A DNA stretch of 64,000 nt from assembly GCF_023715405.1 (NCBI RefSeq), contig NZ_JAMBOC010000001.1, forward strand, positions 2,108,001-2,172,000. Reading direction: 5' to 3'. The notes under the pieces were generated by a model. The model ran no database searches. It saw only the letters and a list, made by a program, of their open reading frames with translations, and had not been told where the DNA came from. Within the stretch, counting starts at the first letter, position 1. Each line of letters opens with the position of its first letter. Position numbers and translations under genes: made by a program. This document shows positions 1 to 9,024 of the stretch, in pieces. The DNA is from Solibacillus isronensis. Its GTDB lineage: Bacteria > Bacillota > Bacilli > Bacillales_A > Planococcaceae.

Positions 1-1397
1 GTATAGCTTAAGCCGTTAACTGTCACTGTGTTATTTTGCGGCGTTAACACAAAATCATTTGCATTTACTGCTAACGGATTGTAATACTCGTCCAACACGT
101 AGTTTGGCGTAAGTTTCACTGTTGCACCAACTAATAACGTACCTACTTTATCACGATTTACTTGAATATATTTAGGTGTATTTGTTGTTGGTGCTGTACT
201 GATTGCTTCAATAATTGCAGATACGCGACGTTGTGTACCTCCAGACGGTGTATTGGCTAAAACGACAGTGTTGCTGCCGTATTTACGAATACCCATTGTT
301 GTTGAACCGCCGCCATCTAAATTAATCGCGCGGTCAAAACCAAGGCTTACTAGATAATCCGCAAACTGTGGTAAAGACATACCTGCACTTGAGTTAATAC
401 GTCCGTCCACTGTAATTAAGTGTACTTTTTTCTTATCTTTGCTGATTGCAATCGCCGTACGTGGTGCAACTTCTCTTGCACGTGAGCTTGATTCATTGAT
501 TGTCAGGCTTTTTTTGCCGTCCAATACTAGTAATGGACCACTTGCCATCATAAACTGTGCATCCATCCAACGATCATCAATAGCAAAGTTTACTGAAATT
601 TCATCGCCGATTTTAATTCCACGGTATTTATCGCCCCATGCCGATCCGTTAAAAGAAAGCACGAAACCGTTACGCGGAATTTTCGTTTTTGTTTCATCAT
701 CATAACCGCGGATTGCAGTTACTTTACCTGTTAAAGTTTGTCCGAATTTCGTCGCACCGATTGTGTTGCCAGTTTCAACGATAAACTCCATACCTTTTCC
801 GTTGTTCGGCGTCATAGAACTATGGTTTTGCGGTGTATAAACAACCGCCTCATCTGTTCCGCGCTTTACATTAAGACCATTTACTTCATTCGTTTGACCG
901 TTATATGTAACGTTAATCTTACTATTGTAGTAAGCAATCTCTCCATATCCGTCCTTTGTAATACCGAATGCGATCGGTTGGCTGACATAGTTCGAACTTG
1001 AGTCTGAAATAACGCTTGGTGTAACGATAGTATTATATTGAGAAATTAAATATAAAGGATAGCCATCCCCCATATTGTAGAAGTTAGAGTTGATTGCCCC
1101 AACTACACGATTTCCTTCCTTCGTATGACTGTTCGCATGTTGCGTTGTTGTCATTAGTGTATTAACCGGAGTTGGTAAGCCTAACCCGATCTTTGTGAAA
1201 GAGTCTGTTAAATCTACTTCTAAATGATTAACTATACTTGTTTTAGAACCTTTATGAGTATAGTTCGAATATGTTACCCCTGTTGAAAGCGGGTATGAGT
1301 CATTTGTCGATTGTGCTGCACTTGCAAATTGCGGTGTACTGAAAATAAGTGCAAACACCATTAGCACTGCAATAAATAGAGATTTATTTGTTTTCAT
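1..1397 (-). CDS. Secreted phosphodiester glycosidase (NAGPA domain), 3' end cut by window edge
   Basis: About 465 residues are visible; the C-terminus lies beyond the left edge. The start is ATG at 1397, preceded by AGGAAG at about 9 nt. Residues 1-30 form a Sec signal peptide (MKTNKSLFIAVLMVFALIFS, then an ASA cleavage site). A phosphodiester glycosidase domain of the NAGPA family spans roughly residues 190-380, with the typical RTAIAISKDKKKVHLITVDG block and the LDGGGSTTM signature (DGGGS at 361-365). An Ig-like segment begins after about residue 390. The family hydrolyses sugar-phosphodiester bonds and bacterial members are linked to exopolysaccharide or wall-polymer metabolism; the substrate here is inferred only. 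SLH or other repeats could follow beyond the edge, as in neighbouring surface proteins. It follows the O-antigen-ligase-type gene on the same strand but a terminator separates them. Confidence 0.82.
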   Translation of the reverse strand, partial: MKTNKSLFIAVLMVFALIFSTPQFASAAQSTNDSYPLSTGVTYSNYTHKGSKTSIVNHLEVDLTDSFTKIGLGLPTPVNTLMTTTQHANSHTKEGNRVVGAINSNFYNMGDGYPLYLISQYNTIVTPSVISDSSSNYVSQPIAFGITKDGYGEIAYYNSKINVTYNGQTNEVNGLNVKRGTDEAVVYTPQNHSSMTPNNGKGMEFIVETGNTIGATKFGQTLTGKVTAIRGYDDETKTKIPRNGFVLSFNGSAWGDKYRGIKIGDEISVNFAIDDRWMDAQFMMASGPLLVLDGKKSLTINESSSRAREVAPRTAIAISKDKKKVHLITVDGRINSSAGMSLPQFADYLVSLGFDRAINLDGGGSTTMGIRKYGSNTVVLANTPSGGTQRRVSAIIEAISTAPTTNTPKYIQVNRDKVGTLLVGATVKLTPNYVLDEYYNPLAVNANDFVLTPQNNTVTVNGLSY

Positions 1398-1599
1398 AAT
1401 TTGTGCTTCCTAGTTAACTTGAAGCAAGTCACCTTCCTCTCTTAATGTCCTATCTCTAACCTTAACAAATTTTCGCGTGTGAGACTATTAATCTTTTGTT
1501 ACATTTTACAAAATACAGGTTTTTCCTACATAAAGTTACATATTGTATAAGAGAATAATGAAAAACAATAATTGAAGCTTCGAGTCTTTTAATTTCAAT

Positions 1600-1632
1600 A
1601 AAAAAGAACTATCCCCCTAAGAAGATAGTTCC
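1600..1632 (-). terminator. Intrinsic terminator of the O-antigen-ligase-type gene
   Basis: The arms GAACTATC (1606-1613) and GATAGTTC (1624-1631) form a hairpin, followed on the minus strand by a run of T residues. It lies just past the stop codon at 1638. Confidence 0.8.
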
Positions 1633-1637
1633 TTGAA

Positions 1638-3128
1638 TTATTCTGCTTTTTGTTTTTCGTAATCGCTAAGCTTGAGCATTGGATACATTGTGCGCATACT
1701 CGCAAATATTCCAAAGAGAATAAAGTAGAACAATACATAAACTTTTAATTCCCAAATATTATAGAAGAAGCCGGCTACACCTGTTGCGAACCATAGCCCG
1801 AATAAATATTGTCCAAAGACTGTTTTACGTTCTTTCCAGTACATCCATACCATCGCAAGAAGGAATCCGGCAAAGAATAGAACGCCGACTGCTCCTGTTT
1901 CCGCAATAACCTGGATATATTGGTTATCCGAATAGAAGTTTTTGCCTCCATAAATATCAGAACGGATACCGTACTCCTCATAAATTGGTGAGTCATATGA
2001 TAAAGTAGCCGAACCACCGAATGTACCAAAGCCGGCACCTGTAATCGGATAATCTTTCAGCACTTCAAATCCTTTTTTAATATAGAACATACGACCACTT
2101 TCCTGCATAAGCTCCAACGTGTCGTCCGAGAATGTTTCCGTGAAACGATTGCTGATACCACCTGAAATTTCCTCAGGTGCTACCGTGTTTTCCACACCTA
2201 AGTTTTGTAAAATTGATACTCCCCAGTTTACAGGGAAATAAATAAGCGCGATTGCCACAACAAATGAAATGGCAATTCTCTTCAATAACTGCCAATTACG
2301 AGATAGCAACATAAAGAACAAGACAAGCATGAAAGCAGAAATCCATGTACCACGTGAAAGTGTCAATAATAGCATTCCAAAGAATGCGACCTGTGCAATA
2401 CGGAACGTCCATTTAAATTCATTGTTTTTATATGCCCATCGCAGGAAAAATACTGCGGCAATTGCAAAGAACATGACTAATGCCAACGAGTTTGGATTGT
2501 TCAGCATACCGTAGATACGCACGAAGTTTGTTGAAGAAAGTATTTTTTCCGTCCATACTTCCGGCATTAATAATTGACGCATCGACAGTTTTTCGACGAT
2601 CCCCTGAATGAAAATAACGGCACCTGAAAATACTGTAACCCATGCCAATTTCACAAGGAAGTTTTTCGGCAATTCACTGCGGCTTAGAATGTAATACAGT
2701 AAATACATAACACCGAATGTACGTAATTGGAAGATAATTGCACCTAATGATACACCGTTTTTGTATCCAATGATTGCACCGAAGATTAAAAAGGCGAAGA
2801 AGAAGTATTCAAATGGTTTGAAATGAAACCAAGTTTTAAATTTCTTCGTATTTAATAAAAATAAACGCAGCAATACGACGATCGTAATTAAATCGCCGAT
2901 GAGTTTAAGACCAGGGTTGAGTTCAATAAAGAATGTACGGAAAATAACGTACGGTACTAAAATTACTAAACTTTGAAATGGCTTAAAAAATGCGAAGAGT
3001 ACAAAGAAAATTGCTGTACTGATTTGCGCTATCGAAGGCGGAAGCAGTATGGCCGCCACAAGTACAAGAATTGCCCCAAAAATTTCGAGCCACTCTTTTT
3101 TATTCATTTTGACAGAAATGTCATTCAT
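1638..3128 (-). CDS. O-antigen ligase/polymerase family (Wzy_C-type) membrane protein
   Basis: A 496-aa polytopic membrane protein with about 10-12 hydrophobic segments. The conserved O-antigen ligase (Wzy_C) region starts near the NNPNSLALVMFF motif (about residue 210) and runs to about residue 420, with a long extracytoplasmic loop containing the AGFGTFG motif typical of the family. Such proteins polymerise or transfer lipid-linked glycans; in Gram-positive bacteria they are usually tied to capsule, teichuronic acid or secondary wall polymers. A role in making the wall polymer to which SLH proteins bind is attractive given the neighbours but is only inference. The start ATG 3128 has an AAAGGG-like site about 11 nt upstream; a second ATG at 3107 lacks one. 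No other glycan-synthesis gene is adjacent. Confidence 0.8.
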   Translation of the reverse strand: MNDISVKMNKKEWLEIFGAILVLVAAILLPPSIAQISTAIFFVLFAFFKPFQSLVILVPYVIFRTFFIELNPGLKLIGDLITIVVLLRLFLLNTKKFKTWFHFKPFEYFFFAFLIFGAIIGYKNGVSLGAIIFQLRTFGVMYLLYYILSRSELPKNFLVKLAWVTVFSGAVIFIQGIVEKLSMRQLLMPEVWTEKILSSTNFVRIYGMLNNPNSLALVMFFAIAAVFFLRWAYKNNEFKWTFRIAQVAFFGMLLLTLSRGTWISAFMLVLFFMLLSRNWQLLKRIAISFVVAIALIYFPVNWGVSILQNLGVENTVAPEEISGGISNRFTETFSDDTLELMQESGRMFYIKKGFEVLKDYPITGAGFGTFGGSATLSYDSPIYEEYGIRSDIYGGKNFYSDNQYIQVIAETGAVGVLFFAGFLLAMVWMYWKERKTVFGQYLFGLWFATGVAGFFYNIWELKVYVLFYFILFGIFASMRTMYPMLKLSDYEKQKAE

Positions 3129-3322
3129 AGAAGTCCCAAACCCTTTCCTATATGAAGTTCTCTATTTTTAGATGAGTTTTGCTCATGTGGATTAAGACGA
3201 ACTTAAGTATAATATGGTTACAATTATAATTCAATGAGAGTATAAAACACACCCTAAATTACTAGAATAATTGTCAGATCAATGGTTTTTCGGTCCTAAA
3301 TAAATAGGAACCATATTTGTAC

Positions 3323-3350
3323 AAAAAAAAGAGACAAAATTTTTGCCTCT
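3323..3350 (-). terminator. Orphan intrinsic terminator, minus strand
   Basis: The arms AGAGACA and TGCCTCT pair (one G-U on the minus strand) and are followed on the minus strand by eight T residues. No convincing gene lies upstream on that strand, so it may end a small RNA or a remnant between 3350 and 3560. The rest of 3129-3592 is AT-rich with no other clear feature. Confidence 0.55.
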
Positions 3351-3490
3351 CTTCAAATCTTCATATTCGAGAACCCCTTACTTTTCCATTTAAATAACTC
3401 CCGATGTTTTTTGATTATAACTATCATTAAAAGACTTATTCCCCCTAAACTCCCACATCTAAATATATCTAGATTTCACCATTATAAAGA

Positions 3491-3538
3491 CTAGAGAGAT
3501 TTAAAACATTCCGGAACAAATTCCACCCAGCCATTCAT
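3491..3538 (-). CDS. Possible 15-aa peptide ORF with ideal RBS (or gene remnant)
   Basis: ATG at 3538 is preceded by AGGAG with 5-6 nt spacing, an excellent ribosome binding site. It opens a 15-codon frame encoding MNGWVEFVPECFKSL. It is followed downstream on the same strand by a second short frame (3353-3427, 24 aa, basic C-terminus) and then by the terminator at 3323-3350. It could be a real small peptide, a leader peptide, or the 5' end of a decayed gene. No homologue is recognised. Confidence 0.25.
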   Translation of the reverse strand: MNGWVEFVPECFKSL

Positions 3539-3592
3539 AATTACTCCTAAAAACCATAAAATATATACATCACTATTTTGGAGGTCGTAGTA

Positions 3593-3856
3593 TTGCAAAA
3601 TAACCGTAAGAAAAACAATGAACCGCCAATCGATAACAATCCATTAATTCAAGCCGCTTCACTTGAGGTGTTGGCCGGATTATTAGCTACGTTAGCGGAA
3701 GGGATTTCAACATTTGCATCCGCTCTTGCACTGCAGGAAGCACAACAGCAGGCCAGTAACTACAGCCAAAATAACGTGGACCTCCAGGAAGTTCATGAAC
3801 AGCTTCATTACTTAACTAAAGAAGTAAAAAAAATATCGAAAGCATTAAACTTATAA
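3593..3856 (+). CDS. Small protein of unknown function
   Basis: I do not recognise this gene. The ribosome binding site GGAGG at 3580-3584 points to the TTG at 3593 as the start. An in-frame TTG at 3578 overlaps the binding site itself and is unlikely. The product is 87 aa: a polar N-terminus rich in Asn/Lys, an Ala/Leu-rich amphipathic or weakly hydrophobic segment (about residues 20-50, LEVLAGLLATLAEGISTFAS), and a charged C-terminal helix ending in Lys/Leu. No signal peptide or Cys is present. It is monocistronic, between two surface-protein genes. The length and style resemble small spore or envelope proteins of bacilli, but that is a weak impression. Confidence 0.6.
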   Translation: MQNNRKKNNEPPIDNNPLIQAASLEVLAGLLATLAEGISTFASALALQEAQQQASNYSQNNVDLQEVHEQLHYLTKEVKKISKALNL

Positions 3857-3981
3857 TTCTTCTCAATTTCCTATTTAATAGAAAGATAAAATATGACACT
3901 TTTTTTTAAGATGTTCCCTTCTCATTCATTTCTATCCCTCAATCGCAAGACCCCCATTTATTTTTCACATTAAATTTTTTA

Positions 3982-4009
3982 TGAGCTTCAATCTGGCTCA
4001 CTCTTTTTT
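3982..4009 (+). terminator. Weak possible terminator after the small protein gene
   Basis: A 5-bp TGAGC/GCTCA hairpin is followed by six T residues. The rest of 3857-4179 is T-rich spacer; the only other element seen is the ribosome binding site of the next gene. Confidence 0.3.
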
Positions 4010-4179
4010 ATATCTTCAACTTTTATATTACAGAGCTCTTTTTTCCCTATCTTTAAACTAGTTTTCAAAGGACTTTTTAATTACATTTATATTACAAACA
4101 TCTAAAGTATTAGGATTCATCTATGATTCTCGCTCATATATTGGTAAAATATCATCATATAGGAAAGGAGCGTGAATCT

Positions 4180-6189
4180 GTGTTTAAAAAAATAGTTGGA
4201 CTAGCATTCGCATTAGTCGTTGCTCTGTCTTTCACAACACAATCAACATCTCATGCAAATGATATAAAAGGCCATCAAATGGTAAATGAATTAACATATT
4301 GGTCTAATCAAAATGTCATCCGACCAGACAGCAAAGGAAATTTCAATCCTAACCGTGCCGTTACGCGTGGAGAATTTGCTTCTTATATTACCCGCGCACT
4401 TAAATTACCAGATTCGTCTACATACACTTTTAAGGATTTAAAAGCTGGTAATGAACTGACACGTGAAATCCAGGCAGCTGCCGGATCAAACATTTTAAGC
4501 GGTTATCCTGATGGCACATTCCGTCCGAACGAAAAAATTACGCGCCAGCATATGGCAGCACTTTTGGAAAAAGCATTGCGTTATTCAAACGTGCCGTTGG
4601 AAGGACAACCACTAACGTTCAAGGATAACAACAAAATTAGCGATCAGTTCAAACCGGCAGTAGCTACAAACGTTTACTACAATATTATCCGTGGATCACA
4701 TACGAAAAATGGGGTATTTTTTGAACCTCAAGGCAATGCGACAATCGCACATGCCGCAGCATTTTTATTCCGTATGCAAACGACAATCGAAACATTTGCT
4801 GTAAAAGAAGGTGAAGAACCGACGGAAACGCCAGCTCCGAACCCTAATATTTATTATGTAGGTAAAATTTCAAATGGAGTAATAACGAAAAACTCTACTG
4901 TTTATTTTAACTACGAACAAGCAGAGTCAGCGTTAAAAAGTTCTGGTTCAAACATAATTATTAAAGGCGACAAAATCATTAAAATGTCTTCTGGTATCGC
5001 TTCAGCAGCTGATACGAAAGCAAACACTGTAACAATTTATTCAGATAAAAACTTCACGAAGTCGTTATCGTATGCTGTAGAAGGCTCTCAGTTTAAATAT
5101 ATTGGAAGCAATGATGAGTATGCAATCGTTCAATTAGCAGATACAAAAGGCTATGCGAAAATTGATGAAGTAACATTAACACCAACAAGCTTAATTAAAG
5201 GACAAGACTACTATTTTGCTGAAGGCGGTTACTTAACACATCGTACGTATAACCATATTACACAAAAGTATTACGGCAATTATGTAGTGAGTGAAGCACC
5301 TTCCTTTATAAAACCAGGGTCACAATATTATAGCCAAGATGGTGTAAACTTCTACTCTGATGTTCTATTAACGAAAAAAGTAGGAACACATTATCCGTAT
5401 TTCCAATTCCAGTCGATTCGTCAGCCATCTAATTATACAGCTGAAGAACTGGACAATATGATTATGACATTATTAAAAGAGCGCCAGGCAATCAAAACTT
5501 CCCCTCAATATGCCAAAGCAACGATTGAATCTCGTTTAATCGGGATGGGGAAATTTTTAAAGCAAGTGGAATCACAATATCATGTCAATGCCTTATTCAT
5601 TTTAGCTGCAGCAATGCATGAAGGTGATTACGGAGTAAGTAAAAATGCACTGACGAAAAACAACATTTTTGGTATTGAAGTGTTCGACACTGATCCAACA
5701 TTAGGTCAAGTATATAAAAACCGTGATGATAGTGTACTTGCGTTTATTAACCGCTACGTCAATTTGAAGTACGTGCCTCAATCAGGTGCTTACGCAAAAG
5801 GTGCAGTACCGGGGAATAAAACATCCGGCATGAATGTTCACTATGCATCAGATCCATTCTGGGGCAGTAAAATTGCCGGTCATATGTATCGCATGGACAA
5901 CCGCTTCGGTAAAAAAGATTACAAGCAGGCGAACTTGGCATTCGTATCATATGAAAACGGCCATCTTGTAAATGTGCGTAATGAACCAACAACATCATCG
6001 CCAATTCACTTCACTTATAAAGCGAAATATGTAGGTGAAACAGGCGTGTTCGGCTATCCTGTCGCAATCGTCGAAGAAACGAAAGGTACGGACGGCTATG
6101 TATGGTACAAAATTTTGTCAGACAATAACCCTCCTGCAAAACACGGTTGGGTACGCTCTGATTTAGTTCAATTAATTCCAGGAAATTAA
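4180..6189 (+). CDS. SLH-domain N-acetylglucosaminidase (autolysin)
   Basis: A secreted peptidoglycan hydrolase of 669 aa. GTG at 4180 is chosen because AGGAAAGGAG ends 9 nt before it and a signal peptide follows at once (FKKIVGLAFALVVALSF, cleaved after SHA). An upstream in-frame start at 4123 would put 19 odd residues before the signal peptide. Three SLH domains (about residues 27-205) should anchor it to the pyruvylated secondary wall polymer. SH3-like modules fill about 220-430. A mannosyl-glycoprotein endo-beta-N-acetylglucosaminidase-type domain follows (about 445-600) with the general-acid Glu at about residue 481 in AAMHEGDYG and a downstream FGIEVFD motif. A C-terminal SH3-like domain ends the protein. 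The order SLH then catalytic domain matches SLH autolysins of Lysinibacillus-type bacteria. Confidence 0.9.
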   Translation: MFKKIVGLAFALVVALSFTTQSTSHANDIKGHQMVNELTYWSNQNVIRPDSKGNFNPNRAVTRGEFASYITRALKLPDSSTYTFKDLKAGNELTREIQAAAGSNILSGYPDGTFRPNEKITRQHMAALLEKALRYSNVPLEGQPLTFKDNNKISDQFKPAVATNVYYNIIRGSHTKNGVFFEPQGNATIAHAAAFLFRMQTTIETFAVKEGEEPTETPAPNPNIYYVGKISNGVITKNSTVYFNYEQAESALKSSGSNIIIKGDKIIKMSSGIASAADTKANTVTIYSDKNFTKSLSYAVEGSQFKYIGSNDEYAIVQLADTKGYAKIDEVTLTPTSLIKGQDYYFAEGGYLTHRTYNHITQKYYGNYVVSEAPSFIKPGSQYYSQDGVNFYSDVLLTKKVGTHYPYFQFQSIRQPSNYTAEELDNMIMTLLKERQAIKTSPQYAKATIESRLIGMGKFLKQVESQYHVNALFILAAAMHEGDYGVSKNALTKNNIFGIEVFDTDPTLGQVYKNRDDSVLAFINRYVNLKYVPQSGAYAKGAVPGNKTSGMNVHYASDPFWGSKIAGHMYRMDNRFGKKDYKQANLAFVSYENGHLVNVRNEPTTSSPIHFTYKAKYVGETGVFGYPVAIVEETKGTDGYVWYKILSDNNPPAKHGWVRSDLVQLIPGN

Positions 6190-6197
6190 TTTTTAAT

Positions 6198-6229
6198 CCA
6201 GTACTTCTTCGGAAGTGCTGGTTTTTTTT
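6198..6229 (+). terminator. Intrinsic terminator of the glucosaminidase gene
   Basis: Ten-bp stem CCAGTACTTC / GAAGTGCTGG (one G-U) with a TTCG tetraloop, then eight T residues. Confidence 0.92.
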
Positions 6230-6263
6230 GTAGTTTTGGCCTGGGGTTTCCGGAGTGACAGTT

Positions 6264-6436
6264 TATTAGAAAAGTTAGGAAGGTTATTAGAAGATTGGGT
6301 TAGAATATTTGAACTTCGGGGTATGATATTAGAACATCTGAATGACATATTTGAAGAAATGGCTATTATATTAGAACTTGGCACTTTTATTAGAACATTT
6401 CACAGGATATTAGAACTTCTGCGAAACATATTAGAA
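6264..6436 (+). repeat. Array A: nine 21-bp-period TATTAGAA repeats
   Basis: TATTAGAA or TATTTGAA cores begin at 6264, 6285, 6306, 6327, 6348, 6369, 6388, 6408 and 6429. Steps are 21 bp except 19 and 20 near the right end. The 12-13 bases between cores are not conserved. The array lies between the two facing terminators of the flanking convergent genes, so it should be transcribed little if at all. The plus frame reads as heptads (I/L-L-E then four variable residues), but no start signal exists. No named repeat family is recognised. Confidence 0.85.
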
Positions 6437-6450
6437 AATCATACATAAAT

Positions 6451-6488
6451 AAAAAACTGAGCAGCCCCCCAATCAGGAAGCCGCTCAG
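6451..6488 (-). terminator. Intrinsic terminator of the SLH amidase gene
   Basis: Minus-strand stem CTGAGCGGC / GCTGCTCAG followed by six T residues, immediately past the stop at 6493. Confidence 0.88.
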
Positions 6489-6492
6489 CCAA

Positions 6493-8469
6493 TCATTTCG
6501 TATAATATTGCACAATACCGTTGTAAATAGACTGGGCAAAAATTTCGACATACTCGTCAGATACAAGCTTTTCTCTATCTGCAGTATTTGTAATGAAGCC
6601 GAGCTCCACTAAAACAGCAGGCATTACGTTTCCTTTAATAACAACGTAATCTGCACGCTTTACACCGCGGTTGTACATTTTTGCATTTTTAACGATTTCA
6701 TTATTAATAGCTGTTGCCAACGCTAAATCCTCTTTTTCATTTGCATTGGAAGTAACACTGTAGAATGTTTCTGTTCCATTCGCTGATTCCTTTGCTGCTG
6801 CATTTGCATGAAGGCTGATAAAAATTTCACCGTTCTCATTTTTAGCGTATCGAACACGATCCTCTAAGCTAGGATATGTATCACCAGAACGCGTCATTTT
6901 TATGATCGCACCATCTTTTTCAAGCTTCTGCTTTACTAGATTTGCAACTTTTAGAACGATTTCCTTTTCACGTGCATTACTTTTGACAGCACCAGGGTCT
7001 TTACCGCCATGACCTGGATCAAGAACAATAATACGATCTTTTACAGCAGGTCCTTTTTGATTAAGAAGTTGTAAATATGTTTTATTAATATAACCGTTAA
7101 TACCGTTATATGTGATTTTAGCCCAGCTTCCTGATACCGAATGGACTTCCACTAATGTTCCTCGCTTAATTTGCCCAAGCGAACGTGAAGTACCTGAAGC
7201 CGACTCACGAATTTGTAAGGCATCAACTGTCGCTTTGCCTACCGTATTCGTCAATAGCTGTTGCGGCGGCGTTACTGGTTGTTCGTTTTCTCCGTTATTT
7301 TCCGCAGGAGGGTTCGGTACATTATTTTCCTCTTCCACTGCCGGTTTTTCCGGTACCACTACTGGCGGAGTTACTGGTTCTGTCTGTAATGAATCCTCGG
7401 TTTGAGACACTCGTACATAGGCAGGTAAACCATTTACTAACGTAACATACCAATTGCCAATCGTATTATAAACTGCAATTTTCTCTTTTGCTGCTATTGA
7501 ACTTACACTATTTGAACCAACATCACGCTTTTCATATGCTTGAATGTTGCCCAATGCGTAAACATGCTTTTGGACTTTGTTAAGCAGCTTGCCGGATTCA
7601 TCTATAAAATCTACATAATCCTTATAAACATAAGCATAGCGTCCCTCATGTGAAACCTTCAGCCAACCGTCTTTCTGGATATCAAATACGGCAAACGATG
7701 CACCTGTATTTACTTTCGCCAAAATATTCGATGCATTTGAAGAAGAGGCAGATGTACGGACATTTAAATTATTAACATTTGCTTTAACAGAAGCAATTGC
7801 TGCTGAAACATCTGGTACGTTCACCCCTTGTACTGGCAACGGTAAACGATACTTTTCGGAAGATGCACGAGCGATAAATGAAGCGAACTGCGCACGTGTT
7901 ACTGAATTTTTCGGATTATATTTATCGGCCTCCATTGTAATTCCGTTAAAGTAAATCGCCGCGATATAAGGATAGTAGCCATACGTCGGTTTAATATCCT
8001 TAAAAGGAATTTCCAGCTTTTCCGTTTGAGCTGTGTTTAATTTAAATGCAATGGCCAGCACTTTACTCATTTCTTCTCGTGTTAAAGGTGTGTTCGGTCC
8101 AAATTTCCCTTTAGATTGCTCAGAGAAAAACCCTAATTTCAACGCACTTTCTACATAACCCGAAAGTTCTGTTCCCAATGTAACATCAGAAAAAGAAGAC
8201 TTTTTTACAGTTAAAGGCTTGTTATTTGTGGCCACAACGACCATTTTAGCAGCTTGTCCACGGGTTACATGGGCGTTCGGTTTATAAAGAGTTTTACCAT
8301 TTTCCGTATACCCTTTTATGACACCCGCATTTACTAAATAATTTATTTCATTATACGCCCCGTTTGAAGAAGGGACATCGGCAAAGCTTGTACTAGCATA
8401 GGCCGTATTCAATTGGAACATTGCCATGAAGATGATTGTCACCGTCACGACAAGATTACGCAAAGACAA
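6493..8469 (-). CDS. SLH-domain N-acetylmuramoyl-L-alanine amidase (Amidase_3)
   Basis: A secreted wall hydrolase of 658 aa that cleaves the bond between N-acetylmuramic acid and L-Ala. The start is TTG at 8469, with GGGGAGG about 9 nt upstream. A signal peptide (to about residue 26, AYA) precedes three SLH domains (about 27-205). SH3-type domains follow at about 220-285 and 410-470, separated by a Pro/Glu-rich linker. The catalytic Amidase_3 domain is residues 478-658. The expected zinc ligands are visible: His487 in DPGHGG, Glu501 in NAREKE, His554 in SLHANA; Glu622 in LVELGFI is the catalytic Glu. The architecture matches autolysins of the LytC/CwlB class, with SLH domains replacing the usual choline- or wall-binding repeats. 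It is monocistronic, with its own terminator. Confidence 0.93.
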   Translation of the reverse strand: MSLRNLVVTVTIIFMAMFQLNTAYASTSFADVPSSNGAYNEINYLVNAGVIKGYTENGKTLYKPNAHVTRGQAAKMVVVATNNKPLTVKKSSFSDVTLGTELSGYVESALKLGFFSEQSKGKFGPNTPLTREEMSKVLAIAFKLNTAQTEKLEIPFKDIKPTYGYYPYIAAIYFNGITMEADKYNPKNSVTRAQFASFIARASSEKYRLPLPVQGVNVPDVSAAIASVKANVNNLNVRTSASSSNASNILAKVNTGASFAVFDIQKDGWLKVSHEGRYAYVYKDYVDFIDESGKLLNKVQKHVYALGNIQAYEKRDVGSNSVSSIAAKEKIAVYNTIGNWYVTLVNGLPAYVRVSQTEDSLQTEPVTPPVVVPEKPAVEEENNVPNPPAENNGENEQPVTPPQQLLTNTVGKATVDALQIRESASGTSRSLGQIKRGTLVEVHSVSGSWAKITYNGINGYINKTYLQLLNQKGPAVKDRIIVLDPGHGGKDPGAVKSNAREKEIVLKVANLVKQKLEKDGAIIKMTRSGDTYPSLEDRVRYAKNENGEIFISLHANAAAKESANGTETFYSVTSNANEKEDLALATAINNEIVKNAKMYNRGVKRADYVVIKGNVMPAVLVELGFITNTADREKLVSDEYVEIFAQSIYNGIVQYYTK

Positions 8470-8630
8470 TGTTAAAATCCTCCCCTCTATTAGATAGTTC
8501 CCATTTTACCAAATTATTCATAAAATTAATATGTACAAAGCAAGAAACTTAATATTTTTCTAGTTTACAGGAAGTAGAATGTGATATTTTTCATATAAGA
8601 GATGAGAGATTCTGTTATAGATGAAAGTGG

Positions 8631-8866
8631 TTCTAATTTTAGTCTGGAATTGGCTAATATATGTGCGCGTTCTACTTTAGGTATGAAATGTTCTACATTT
8701 TTAGCTATAGCTTCCACTTTCCCTGGCAAAATTTCTACTTTTGATGGAAAAGTTTCTACCTTTATTTAGAGAATTTCTAATAAGGTTACCGCTTTCTACT
8801 TTCGATCTGAATTGTTCCTCATTATGGACTGCAGCTTCCACTTCCCCTCCCCCATTGGCTAATAAA
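8631..8866 (-). repeat. Array B: twelve ~21-bp-period AAAGTAGAA-type repeats
   Basis: Written on the plus strand, TTCTACTTT-like cores start at 8631, 8652, 8670, 8691, 8712, 8733, 8754, 8775, 8794, 8815, 8836 and 8857. Nine of eleven steps are exactly 21 bp; the others are 18 and 19. Two units (8652, 8857) are the variant GGCTAATA, which recurs in array D. The array fills most of the spacer 8470-8889, between the amidase gene start and the terminator of the NlpC/P60 gene. Confidence 0.82.
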
Positions 8867-8889
8867 GCAGCACACACCCCAAGCCCCAC

Positions 8890-8924
8890 AACAAAAAGAA
8901 ACACAGACAAATTTGTCTGTGTTT
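8890..8924 (-). terminator. Terminator of the NlpC/P60-SLH gene
   Basis: Perfect inverted repeat AAACACAGACAAA / TTTGTCTGTGTTT (8899-8924), with a T-rich tail on the minus strand. It lies about 100 nt past the stop codon. Confidence 0.75.
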
Positions 8925-9024
8925 CAACTACTATTAGTAAGTACTTCCCTGCAAGGTGAATATCTATTGAGATATGTAGAAGTTACTAATTTTTATTCAT
9001 TAAGTATTGGTATTGCCAATCTTA

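Noticed and set aside
6215..6448. Open frame of 77 codons over array A as a real gene
   Set aside because: It begins inside the terminator of the previous gene, has no ribosome binding site, and its content is explained by the 21-bp repeat. Kept only as a finding about the repeat.
8701..8910. Minus-strand 69-codon frame with a hydrophobic start
   Set aside because: It spans a terminator hairpin and array B, and lacks a binding site. The apparent membrane segment comes from low-complexity spacer.
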